A stretch of 64,000 nucleotides of DNA, from assembly GCA_965279355.1 (NCBI GenBank), contig OZ257155.1:1860001-1924000 (forward strand), given 5' to 3'. A model generated the notes under the pieces. That model made no database searches and was not told the origin of the DNA. It saw nothing but the letters and a program-made list of their open reading frames with translations. The translations under genes were made by a program, and so were the position numbers. This document shows positions 35,117 through 43,181 of this stretch, piece after piece; position 1 is the first letter of the stretch; every line of letters begins with the position of its first letter. This stretch comes from G965279355 sp965279355 (GTDB lineage: Bacteria; Pseudomonadota; Alphaproteobacteria; CACIAM-22H2).

Positions 35117-35671
35117 ATGAACGCGTATGAAATCAACAAGTTCGCCGGCGCCGGCCTGACCGCCCTCTTGGTGACCACGGTGATCGGCTTCGCCGGCAAC
35201 ATCATCATTCATCCGAAAAAGCTCGATAAGCCGGTTTACATCGTTGAAGGCGTCGAAGCGCCGGCCGCCGGTGCAACCGCCGCGGCGCCGGCCGTGCTCG
35301 TGCCGGTTTCCCCAATGCTGGCGTCGGCAAATGTCGAAGCCGGCAAGGCCGTGTTCAAGCAATGCGCCGCCTGCCACACCCCCGACAAGGGCGGCCGCAA
35401 TACGGTCGGCCCCAATCTCTTCGATGTCGTCGGCAACAAGAAGGCGCACACCGCCGGCTTTGCCTATTCGAACCCGATGAAAGCCGCGTCGGAAAAGGGT
35501 GGCGAAGAGGGTGGCTGGAGCTACGAGCAGCTCAACGCATTCCTCGCCAACCCCAAGGCTGTCGTTCCCGGGACCAAGATGACCTTCGCCGGTCTGCGCA
35601 AGCCCGAAGATCGCGCCAACATCATCGCCTATCTGCGCACCCTTGCAGACGCCCCCAAGCCGCTCCCCTAA
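35117..35671 (+). CDS. Membrane-anchored c-type cytochrome (CycM-like)
   Basis: This 184-residue protein has an uncleaved N-terminal anchor (about 11-31), an Ala/Pro-rich linker and a class I cytochrome c domain. Heme attaches at CAACH (Cys83, Cys86, His87) and the axial Met lies in GTKMTFAG. It resembles CycM, which carries electrons to terminal oxidases in rhizobia. Divergent from kdsB. Confidence 0.92.
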   Translation: MNAYEINKFAGAGLTALLVTTVIGFAGNIIIHPKKLDKPVYIVEGVEAPAAGATAAAPAVLVPVSPMLASANVEAGKAVFKQCAACHTPDKGGRNTVGPNLFDVVGNKKAHTAGFAYSNPMKAASEKGGEEGGWSYEQLNAFLANPKAVVPGTKMTFAGLRKPEDRANIIAYLRTLADAPKPLP

Positions 35672-35686
35672 CCGATAAGGATCTCC

Positions 35687-36196
35687 GTGACCTCCGGCGC
35701 CGTCAGCGACTCTCCGTTGCAATGGCCGCTGGTGCCGGCGGGAGTAGCGCGTTCAGACGGCTCGGAGCGCCGCGCGAATAACCGCACGCTGGAATACTGG
35801 AAGCGCCTCGCCGGCGAGCGCCGCTTTCCCACGCGCGAGCAGATCACCGCCGAAAGCGCGGGCGACCTCTGGGACCATCTGTTCATCGTCCAGATCACGC
35901 CCGATCCCACGCAGTACCGGTTTGTCTTCGCGGGCTCCGTGCTGGCGGCTGCCCTGGGCGGCGATCCGACCGATCAGACCCTGGCCAAGGTGCTGCCGGG
36001 CGGCCTCGGCACGCGGACGCTGTTTTTCCTCCAGGCCGCGGTCGGCCTGAAAGGCCCGGTGACCGACGATGTCGGCACCTGGACCCGCGCCGATGGCAGC
36101 GAGATCCTCTATCGCTCGATCCTGCTGCCGCTGAGCCAGGACGACCAGACGGTCGACTACCTGCTCGGTTCCTTCAGCTTCCGCACCGCCGCCTGA
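35687..36196 (+). CDS. PAS_5-type (PF07310-like) sensory domain protein
   Basis: This 169-residue soluble protein has a GTG start. The stretch YWKRLAGERRFPTREQITAESAGDLWDHLF is the typical opening of PAS_5 proteins of alphaproteobacteria ('W ... R..P.R..I.P'), followed by YRFVFAGSVLAAALGGDPT. There is no output domain, so it may act as a partner in signalling or in cell-cycle or stress control. It lies 15 bases after the cytochrome gene. Confidence 0.78.
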   Translation: MTSGAVSDSPLQWPLVPAGVARSDGSERRANNRTLEYWKRLAGERRFPTREQITAESAGDLWDHLFIVQITPDPTQYRFVFAGSVLAAALGGDPTDQTLAKVLPGGLGTRTLFFLQAAVGLKGPVTDDVGTWTRADGSEILYRSILLPLSQDDQTVDYLLGSFSFRTAA

Positions 36197-36199
36197 TCC

Positions 36200-36781
36200 C
36201 TACTTTCGGGCCTTCTTGCGCGGCTTCGTGCAGATCAGCAGCGCCTTGTAGTCTTCCTTCTTCTTCAGGCGCCCGCGCGCGATGAAGGAATTGACGATCG
36301 GCTCCGATTTCTTCCAGCCGTTCGAGCCGACGTAAAAGCAGATGATCCCGCCGGGCTTCGTCTTCTTCACCATGAGGTCGAGCAGCGTGCGATCGTCGAG
36401 CGGCGCATAGCGCTGCTTCTTCGCATCGTAGAACTCGCCGAGATGGAATAGGGTGACCGCGTCGAAGTCGGGCAGTCCCTTTGCGTCGAGGGTGTAGATA
36501 TCGACGAACATCGCCTTGTAGCTGTTGGCGACCTTGGCGTTCGAGATCACGAGATCGGTATAGGTATCGATCTCCTTCTTCGACGCCGTGACACCGAAAA
36601 TCTGGTTCGGCTTGCGAAGCTTCGCGTTATCGAGCGCGATCAGATGATGCTCGCCCGTGCCGAAGTGAAAGATCGCGCTGTCGGTGATCTTGCGCGCCTT
36701 CATGTATTGCGCGAAATGCAGGTCGCAGGGACACTCGTTGAGGTCCAGCGGCCAGGTCGCCTTCCAGTAATTCAGCTTCAC
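36200..36781 (-). CDS. Methyltransferase-like hypothetical protein
   Basis: This 193-residue soluble protein has a Rossmann-like layout. IFHFGTGEHHLI resembles motif I (GxGxH), GVTAS follows, FDAVTLFHLGEF resembles motif IV, and KPGGIICFYVGSNGW matches the post-motif 'KPGG' strand of class I methyltransferases. A Lys-rich C-terminus (TKPRKKARK) may bind nucleic acid. I do not recognise a named family. It converges with the PAS gene three bases away and is divergent from the MarR gene. Confidence 0.6.
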   Translation of the reverse strand: MKLNYWKATWPLDLNECPCDLHFAQYMKARKITDSAIFHFGTGEHHLIALDNAKLRKPNQIFGVTASKKEIDTYTDLVISNAKVANSYKAMFVDIYTLDAKGLPDFDAVTLFHLGEFYDAKKQRYAPLDDRTLLDLMVKKTKPGGIICFYVGSNGWKKSEPIVNSFIARGRLKKKEDYKALLICTKPRKKARK

Positions 36782-36889
36782 GTTTCCTCCCGATGCGCCT
36801 TTGTTTTATCGTCTCCGATGACTTTGCCTGCCCTGCGCCACCGTGACAAGCATGGCGGCACGATGCGGGGAATGATAAAAGCGCGCCCC

Positions 36890-37357
36890 ATGACCAAGAA
36901 GACACTCAAGGACGATCGCGCGAGCGCGGCATTCACCAACGTCATTCTGGAAGTCTTTCGCGCCAACGGCCGGCTGCTCATCGCCGGCGACCGGCTGGTG
37001 GAACCGATCAACCTTACGGCCGCCCGCTGGCAGATCATCGGCGCCATCCGGCAGAAAAAAGACAGCACGGTCGCCGATATCGCCCGCACCATGGGACTGC
37101 AGCGTCAGAGCGTGCAGCGGATCGTCGACATTCTGGTGCGCGAAGGGCTGTGCGAGCTTCAGGACAATCCCAACCATCGCCGCTCAAAGCTTGTCGCCCT
37201 GACACAGAAAGGCTGGGGAACGGTCGCTCGCGCGAACGAACTGCGCGTTGTCTGGACGAAGAAACTGTCGGAAGGCTTTTCGGCCGCGGAACTCGAACTG
37301 ACGGCGCAGGTCCTGCAACGCATCCGCCACCGGCTCGGCGACCGCTCCGGCCTCTAA
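36890..37357 (+). CDS. MarR-family transcriptional regulator
   Basis: This 155-residue dimeric winged-helix regulator has a helix-turn-helix DSTVADIARTMGLQRQSVQRIVDILVREGL, in part, and the wing DNPNHRRSKLVALTQKG typical of MarR. Starts at 36863 and 36872 are also in frame. MarR proteins usually bind an aromatic ligand and derepress an adjacent operon. A perfect palindrome stands 44 bases after its stop and just before the cupin-Rieske gene, making that operon the likely target. Confidence 0.88.
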   Translation: MTKKTLKDDRASAAFTNVILEVFRANGRLLIAGDRLVEPINLTAARWQIIGAIRQKKDSTVADIARTMGLQRQSVQRIVDILVREGLCELQDNPNHRRSKLVALTQKGWGTVARANELRVVWTKKLSEGFSAAELELTAQVLQRIRHRLGDRSGL

Positions 37358-37360
37358 AAC

Positions 37361-37378
37361 GTTCGCACAGTTCGCTCA
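37361..37378 (+). repeat. Tandem 9-base repeat upstream of the cupin-Rieske operon
   Basis: GTTCGCACA (37361-37369) is followed directly by GTTCGCTCA (37370-37378). The 18 bases match 17 of 18 positions of the tandem repeat before rmuC. They lie 22 bases ahead of the palindrome and may be a second regulator's site. Confidence 0.55.
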
Positions 37379-37400
37379 CATTTAAGTCGTTTGACGGAAA

Positions 37401-37420
37401 ATTGACAGTATCCTGTCAAT
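37401..37420. promoter_or_regulatory. Palindromic operator candidate (MarR target)
   Basis: ATTGACAG and its exact reverse complement CTGTCAAT flank TATC, giving a perfect 8+4+8 palindrome. It overlaps possible -35 elements (TTGACG 37391-37396, TTGACA 37402-37407) and lies 30 bases before the cupin-Rieske ATG. Position, symmetry and length fit a MarR-type repressor site. No experimental support. Confidence 0.6.
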
Positions 37421-37450
37421 AAGCGATGCTACCGGTCTGGGAGGCCCGCC

Positions 37451-39163
37451 ATGAAACGCAAAAATCGCTTCGATACCTTCGACGCCGCCGCCGCGCGCGG
37501 CCCGTTCGATGAATGCCCGATGCTTGAGCTCGGCACGGACCCGCAGCTCCATCTCAGCCGCAACGACCGGCCGCAGCCGTTCTTCCTGATCTGCGAGCAG
37601 GACTGCGTCGTGGCCCAGATGTCCGGCACCGCCCGCATCGAATTCCGGGGTTCTTCCGTTAACTATTTCGATCTGCAGATGGGCGACTACGCCTACGTTC
37701 CCGGCGGCACGCCGCATCGCATCGTCCCCAAAGGGGAATGCGTCAACCTCCGCTACAAGGCCGCCGATCCGGGGCTCGAAGCCGTCGCCTGGTATTCGCC
37801 CAAAACCTCCGAAGAGATCGCGCGCGTCACCTGGAACTGTCTCGAAGAGCTGCCGCAGGAAGGCTATCTGCGGGCCTGCCGCGCCTTCAATGACAATGTG
37901 AAGATGCGCACCTGCCCGACGACGGGCGAGGTCCTGCCGCCGATCGATCTTGCGGCGTTCCGCTGGGAGACGCTGGCCCCTGAAATCCGCCAGGCCGACG
38001 CCGACGAGAAGCCCAACCTCAATGAAGAGGCGCTTGTGCGGCTCTCCGAGCACAAGCGTCGTCCGGTCCGCACGGAAATTCCAGCGCCTCCGGCGAGCCG
38101 GGTTCCGCTCAAGAACAACGTCTATGATTACGCGCGCACGGCAACGGCCGCGCTATCGCCGCTCTTTCCGTATTTCGACGAAGGCAGCATCGTTACCTGC
38201 GTCACGCTTCAGGACCTGAAGGGACGCGGCGCGCGCGGTTACTTCGTCCACATCAATACGGTGCAGGAAGTGAACGTGTGCTGGGGCGTGCGCGGCCTCG
38301 CCCATCTCAAGACAGGGACGGCCGTTGTCGGCACGCTCACCCATCCGGTCGGCGACAAGCCCGGCCAGCTTCCCGACCCCAGCACCATTGTCATGCCTGT
38401 GATCACGCAGCGTCAGGCTGTCGGATTGCCGCAGACGGAAGCGGTGCTGTTCATGTGCGACAAGTGCGGCGAGGAAAACCTGCGCTACGATTACAATGCG
38501 AACGATTTCCCCGATGTCCTGAAGGGCAAGACCGACCCGCAGATCATCGGTTTGCCGACGATCTCGCAGTCCTCGGCAGGCGCCGAACGCTACAACAACT
38601 CCAATCGCACCTGCCGGAAATGCGGCCATGTCAGTGAAACCTTCCCTGCCGGTTACTGGGGCTGGGATGAATATCGCCGCCGGACCAATGTGGTTGTCGA
38701 GGCACGGGAGATGATGATGGCCGCGGCAGCGTCAGCCGCAGCCGGCGCGGCCGGGCAGAAGCCCCAGGCGGCCAAGAGCGAAACACTCGCTTCGGCCGCC
38801 ACCACGGCCGCCATCTCCGCCGACCACGAGTTCAAGCCGACCAACTTCGCGCCGTCCGAGATCAAGGAAGGACAGGCCAAACGCGCCGTCATCGATGGCA
38901 TCGAGCTTGCCGTCTACAATTTCGGCGGAACGTTCTATGCGACCGAGGGATTCTGCACCCACGGCCGGGCCCATCTCGGCGGTGGATACATGGATGGCCC
39001 GCTGATCGAGTGCCGCATGCATAGCGGCACGTTCGATGTCCGGACAGGCAAGGCGGTCGGCGCCCCCTGCACGGTCGATCTGAAAACCTATAGTGTCAGG
39101 GTAGAGGGAGACAGGATCCAGGTTGCGGTGCCGCGCAAAGTCGCTGCCCCGCAGCCCGCCTGA
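37451..39163 (+). CDS. Bicupin / Cys4 / Rieske fusion protein
   Basis: This 570-residue cytosolic protein appears to combine modules usually found apart. Residues about 25-150 form a cupin resembling 3-hydroxyanthranilate dioxygenase but keeping only His89 of the usual iron ligands. Residues about 235-330 form a second cupin with His267 and Glu273 (HINTVQE) at the dioxygenase spacing. A rubredoxin-like Cys4 site follows (Cys336, Cys339, Cys388, Cys391), then an Ala-rich linker and a ferredoxin-type Rieske domain (Cys502, His504, Cys521, His524). It starts after GGGAGG and heads the TRAP transporter operon. The reaction is unknown; oxidative cleavage of the imported substrate is my inference. 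Confidence 0.8.
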   Translation: MKRKNRFDTFDAAAARGPFDECPMLELGTDPQLHLSRNDRPQPFFLICEQDCVVAQMSGTARIEFRGSSVNYFDLQMGDYAYVPGGTPHRIVPKGECVNLRYKAADPGLEAVAWYSPKTSEEIARVTWNCLEELPQEGYLRACRAFNDNVKMRTCPTTGEVLPPIDLAAFRWETLAPEIRQADADEKPNLNEEALVRLSEHKRRPVRTEIPAPPASRVPLKNNVYDYARTATAALSPLFPYFDEGSIVTCVTLQDLKGRGARGYFVHINTVQEVNVCWGVRGLAHLKTGTAVVGTLTHPVGDKPGQLPDPSTIVMPVITQRQAVGLPQTEAVLFMCDKCGEENLRYDYNANDFPDVLKGKTDPQIIGLPTISQSSAGAERYNNSNRTCRKCGHVSETFPAGYWGWDEYRRRTNVVVEAREMMMAAAASAAAGAAGQKPQAAKSETLASAATTAAISADHEFKPTNFAPSEIKEGQAKRAVIDGIELAVYNFGGTFYATEGFCTHGRAHLGGGYMDGPLIECRMHSGTFDVRTGKAVGAPCTVDLKTYSVRVEGDRIQVAVPRKVAAPQPA

Positions 39164-39199
39164 ACTCCCCAACGAAACCAAAAACCGGAGGAAACGCTT

Positions 39200-40225
39200 A
39201 TGTCTAATTTCATATCCCGCATTGCGGGCACGGTTTGCGTGATGGCCCTGTTCGCCGGAACGGCCAGTGCCCAGACGGAACTCAAGCTCGCCACATTCGG
39301 GCCGCCGACGTCGTTCTTCTACGTCGATACAGTGCTTCCCTGGGCCGAGGCGGTCTCCCGCGATTCCGGCGGAACGATCACCATCAAGCATTTCGGCGGA
39401 AGCGTGCTCGCCAACGCCGGCAATATGTACGATACGGTGACCAGCGGCGCCGCCGATATCGGCTGGGCCCTGCAGGGCACGGTCCCGAACAAGTTCGTCA
39501 AATCCGCCGTCATCGAGCTGCCTTTTGCGTATGACACCGCCGAATCCGGTGCGGTCAGCCTGTGGCGGAACTACGCCAATAATCTTCTCGCCAGCGACTA
39601 CGACGGCGTGAAGCTTCTCGGCGTCACGACCTGGCCGGGCGGCTCGATTTCCTCCCGATCAAAGCCGATACAGAAGCTCGAAGATTTGAAGGGCATGAAA
39701 CTCGCGGTGTCCGGACGGCTGCGCGCCGAAGCGACCATCGCCCTTGGCGCTGTCCCGGTGAACATCCCGGTCGACCAGATGTATCAGGCAATCGACAAGG
39801 GAGTCGTCGACGGGAATCTCGGCTCGATCACCGCGATGCCCAGCTTCAAGACCCATGAAGTCGCCAAGCACTGGATCAACGTGTCACTCGCGGGCGCCGG
39901 CGCGATGCTGATCATGAACAAGGACAAATACGACAAGCTGCCGGCCGCAGCCAAGGCGGCCTTCGAGAAGCACTCCGGCGAGAGCCTGTCGCGCGCACTC
40001 GGCAAATCGAACGATGCCGAGGCGACGCGCGCCTGGACCTTCCTCGAAGGACAGGCGAGGCAGGGAAAGAACGGGCCGATCGTTCCGCTGGCACCGCAGG
40101 AAATCACACGCTGGCAGACAACGGTCCAGCCGATCATCGACGCCTGGGTCCAGCGGACCCCGAACGGCAAGGCCGTCTACGAAGGCTACATGGCCGAAGT
40201 GAAGAACGTGGCGGCCGGCAGGTAA
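39200..40225 (+). CDS. dctP: TRAP transporter substrate-binding protein (DctP type)
   Basis: This is a 341-residue periplasmic receptor. The signal peptide ends at ASAQ (about residue 25). The DctP fold shows LKLATFGPPTSFFYVDTVLPWAEAV in part, FGGSVLANAGNMYDTVTSGAADIGW, and the carboxylate-binding Arg region LKGMKLAVSGRLR. The start follows CCGGAGGAAACGC. It captures the substrate, probably a carboxylate, and hands it to the fused permease encoded next. The gap from the cupin-Rieske gene is 36 bases. Confidence 0.92.
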   Translation: MSNFISRIAGTVCVMALFAGTASAQTELKLATFGPPTSFFYVDTVLPWAEAVSRDSGGTITIKHFGGSVLANAGNMYDTVTSGAADIGWALQGTVPNKFVKSAVIELPFAYDTAESGAVSLWRNYANNLLASDYDGVKLLGVTTWPGGSISSRSKPIQKLEDLKGMKLAVSGRLRAEATIALGAVPVNIPVDQMYQAIDKGVVDGNLGSITAMPSFKTHEVAKHWINVSLAGAGAMLIMNKDKYDKLPAAAKAAFEKHSGESLSRALGKSNDAEATRAWTFLEGQARQGKNGPIVPLAPQEITRWQTTVQPIIDAWVQRTPNGKAVYEGYMAEVKNVAAGR

Positions 40226-40262
40226 GCTGAGCCGGCAGGGACGCAGGCAGAGTACAGGCGTT

Positions 40263-42152
40263 TTGTTCGAACTGTTGGAGAGTCGATGCGTCGCCCTGTC
40301 GCGACGCATCGGCATCGTTGCCGTCGGCGGAATGCTGACGCTCGCGATCCTGACCGTCATCGACGTCGCGCTTCGCTTTTTTCTCAGTGCGCCCATCCAC
40401 GGACTGGATGAGGCGACCTCGCTTCTGATGGCGGTGATCGTCATCTCCACGTTCCCGGTCGGGATCATGGAGCGCAACCACATCACCATCGATCTCCTGC
40501 AGGATGTACTGGGCCCAAGGCGCGCAAAGATCGGCGAGTTCATCGGCGCCGCGCTGCTGCTGATCTTCCTTGCGATCCTGACATGGCGGCTGGGCGTTCA
40601 CGCGAGCCGGATCGGCGCGCGGGGCGACATGACGATGATCGTCGGCATCCCCAAGGCGCCGTTCTGGTGGGCCGCAACGGCGGTGCTCGCGCTTTGTCTG
40701 CCGATGCAGATGATCGTGATGGCGCGCCTGTGGCCGCAGATTGCCGCCGCGCCGCGCGAGGCAAGCCGTTTCGCGAGTGCCCTGTTGGCGGGCATCGCCG
40801 CCCTGACGGCCCTGCTCTATGTCGTGCTCGTCGGGTGGGGCGATACGCTGAGCCCGACCGCCCTGGCACTTCTGGCACTGGCCGCGACATGGGTGCCGCT
40901 GATGATGCTGGTTCCCGTCAGCGCCGCGATGGGCATCGCCGGGCTGGTGGGCGCCGCGATCCTCACCAACCAGCTGGTTGCCTTCAACACGCTGGCCATC
41001 CAGACGACCTCTTTCCTCGGAAACGCCGACGTGTCGGTGCTGCCGCTGTTCCTCATGATGGGCAGCTTTGCCGCCGTCGCCGGACTATCCGACGATGTGT
41101 ATGCCCTGGCACACGCCCTGTTTGGACGATTCCGTGGCGGTCTTGCCATGGCCACGATCGGCGGCTGCGCGGGCTTCGGTGCCGTGACCGGCTCGTCCGT
41201 CGCGACCGTCGCGACGATGGGCCGGGTGTCGCTGCCGCAGATGAAGGCACGCGGCTACAGTCCGGAGCTCGCCACCGGCACCGTTGCCGCGGGCGGAACG
41301 CTGGGCGCGCTGGTCCCGCCCGGCTCGGGACCGCTGATTGTCTTCGCAATCCTGACCGAGGCGTCGATCGGTCAGCTTTTCATCGGGTCGATCGGACCGG
41401 CGACGCTTGCCATCACCCTCTATCTTGTCACCATCTGGTGTTACGTCCGCCTGTGGCCGAACTCGGCGCCGCAGACGGAGGTCATAGCACCCGGCTCGCT
41501 GCTCGCGGCCCTCCGGCGCTGCGGCCCGCTGGCCTTTCTGTTCGGCGGCGTGCTGGGCGGCATCTATTCCGGCATCTTCACCATCGCCGAGTCTGCCGCG
41601 GTCGGCGCTGCCGGCGCTTTCCTGGTCGCGCTCACGCGCGGCAAGCTGCGGCGCGACACCTTCCTTGAAGTGATCGCCGAAACGACCGTCACCACCGCGA
41701 TCATCTACACCATTATCATCGGCGCATTGATCTTCTCGTACTTCATGGGCCTCACAGGCCTTGCCGAGACCGTGACCAAGGCGATCGCCGCCCTCAACTG
41801 GTCGCCGATTGCCGTCATCGCCCTGCTGCTGGTGATTTTTGTCGTGCTGGGAACCTTCATGGAATCCTACACGATCATGATCATCTCGGTTCCGATCGTG
41901 ACGCCGCTCATCGTCGCCATGGGTTACGACATCATCTGGTGGGGCATTCTCATGCTCTGCGTCGTCGAGACCGGCGCGATCACGCCGCCTTTCGGTCTCA
42001 ACATGTTCGTCGCCAAGAACATCGCCGGCGTGCCGATGAGCGCCGTCTTCCGCGGCGTCACACCGTTCATCGTCGCGGATGTCGTCAGGATCGCGATCAT
42101 CGTGGCCTTTCCCCCACTCACGCTCTGGCTCGTTTCGACGATGTTCGACTGA
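40263..42152 (+). CDS. dctM: TRAP transporter fused permease (DctQ-DctM)
   Basis: This 629-residue protein merges the small DctQ subunit (residues about 1-165, four helices, with HGLDEATSLLMAVIVISTFPVGIMERNHI in part) and the large DctM subunit (about 180-629, FLMMGSFAAVAGLSDDVYALA, GAVTGSSVATVATMG, GTLGALVPPGSGPLI). It uses the sodium gradient to drive high-affinity uptake. The start is TTG 40263 with a weak ribosome site. It lies between the receptor and the TAXI-like gene. Confidence 0.92.
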   Translation: MFELLESRCVALSRRIGIVAVGGMLTLAILTVIDVALRFFLSAPIHGLDEATSLLMAVIVISTFPVGIMERNHITIDLLQDVLGPRRAKIGEFIGAALLLIFLAILTWRLGVHASRIGARGDMTMIVGIPKAPFWWAATAVLALCLPMQMIVMARLWPQIAAAPREASRFASALLAGIAALTALLYVVLVGWGDTLSPTALALLALAATWVPLMMLVPVSAAMGIAGLVGAAILTNQLVAFNTLAIQTTSFLGNADVSVLPLFLMMGSFAAVAGLSDDVYALAHALFGRFRGGLAMATIGGCAGFGAVTGSSVATVATMGRVSLPQMKARGYSPELATGTVAAGGTLGALVPPGSGPLIVFAILTEASIGQLFIGSIGPATLAITLYLVTIWCYVRLWPNSAPQTEVIAPGSLLAALRRCGPLAFLFGGVLGGIYSGIFTIAESAAVGAAGAFLVALTRGKLRRDTFLEVIAETTVTTAIIYTIIIGALIFSYFMGLTGLAETVTKAIAALNWSPIAVIALLLVIFVVLGTFMESYTIMIISVPIVTPLIVAMGYDIIWWGILMLCVVETGAITPPFGLNMFVAKNIAGVPMSAVFRGVTPFIVADVVRIAIIVAFPPLTLWLVSTMFD

Positions 42153-42172
42153 CCACCGAAGGAAAGCACACC

Positions 42173-43138
42173 ATGGATGTTCCCAGGATCGACCGGTCGA
42201 TCAGCCTCAACTTCATGGGCGACTGGGGCCGCGCCAATCTGCATCGGGCGCTGGGCTGGCTGTGCTCCGAGCTGGTCTATATCAGCGGCAAGCATACCGA
42301 CGTCGCGATCCATAACGGCACCGCCGCGGTGCGCAACCTGCTCGCCGTCGGGCGCGGACAGGTCGATGTCGCGCTGGTGACGCCGGAGGCATTTGCCCGC
42401 ATGGCACTCGACGGCGTCGGCCCGTTTGCCGGCGAGCGATTCCCGCATCTGCGCTCCCTCGGCCATATTCCTCAGCACGACCGGATGATCCTCGCGGTCC
42501 GCAAGGAGCTTGGCATCACGTCGTTCGAGGACCTGCGTCGCAAGAAGACGCCGCTGCGGATCGCGATCGGCCACGACGATGGCGACAGCTTCATGGGCCT
42601 GGCGGCGTTGAAGATCATGGAAAAAAGCGGCATCCCGCGCGCCGAGCTTGAGAAATGGGGCGGCTTCTATATCGAGCGCGAAGCGCCGCGGGACTGCGTC
42701 GATGAAATCCTGAAGGGCAACACCAATGCCATTTTCCAGGAAGCCATCATGACCCAGTATTGGCACACGATGACGGACAAGATCGATTTCAACTTCATCG
42801 AGATCGAGCCCAGGACTCGAGACACACTGAAGCAGGAACTCGGCTGGCCGACCGGCACGTTGCCCAAGGGCTACATGCGCGGCATGGACCGCGAGATGGA
42901 GTTTCTCGATTTCTCGCATTTTCTGCTGGTGACGACGACCGACCTGCCGGACGATATCGCCTACGCCATGTCATGGGCGCTGATCGAGAAATGGTCGGGT
43001 CTGGAAGACCAGTACCGGCACATAAAACCGGAACGCAGCCCCGTCTCCTATCCCATCGACCCGAAACTGGCCTGCCGCTCGCCGATCCCGCTGCATCCCG
43101 GCGCTGAACGCTACTTCCGCAAAGCCGGTCATCTGTAA
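42173..43138 (+). CDS. TAXI/NMT1-like binding protein without signal peptide
   Basis: This 321-residue protein has a periplasmic-binding-protein type II fold: HNGTAAVRNLLAVGRGQVDVALVTPEAFARM, LRSLGHIPQHDRMILAVRKELGITSFEDLR and IGHDDGDSFMGLAAL resemble TAXI-type TRAP receptors. From ATG 42173 (after GAAGGAAAG) no signal peptide or lipobox exists; the first 20 residues are polar. So it is either cytosolic, perhaps a ligand sensor or carrier, or secreted another way. It ends the operon. A second receptor type next to DctP is unusual. Confidence 0.78.
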   Translation: MDVPRIDRSISLNFMGDWGRANLHRALGWLCSELVYISGKHTDVAIHNGTAAVRNLLAVGRGQVDVALVTPEAFARMALDGVGPFAGERFPHLRSLGHIPQHDRMILAVRKELGITSFEDLRRKKTPLRIAIGHDDGDSFMGLAALKIMEKSGIPRAELEKWGGFYIEREAPRDCVDEILKGNTNAIFQEAIMTQYWHTMTDKIDFNFIEIEPRTRDTLKQELGWPTGTLPKGYMRGMDREMEFLDFSHFLLVTTTDLPDDIAYAMSWALIEKWSGLEDQYRHIKPERSPVSYPIDPKLACRSPIPLHPGAERYFRKAGHL

Positions 43139-43181
43139 GCTCGTGGCGGCACAGACCGGGGAGTGCTAAAAGCCCGGCTGC

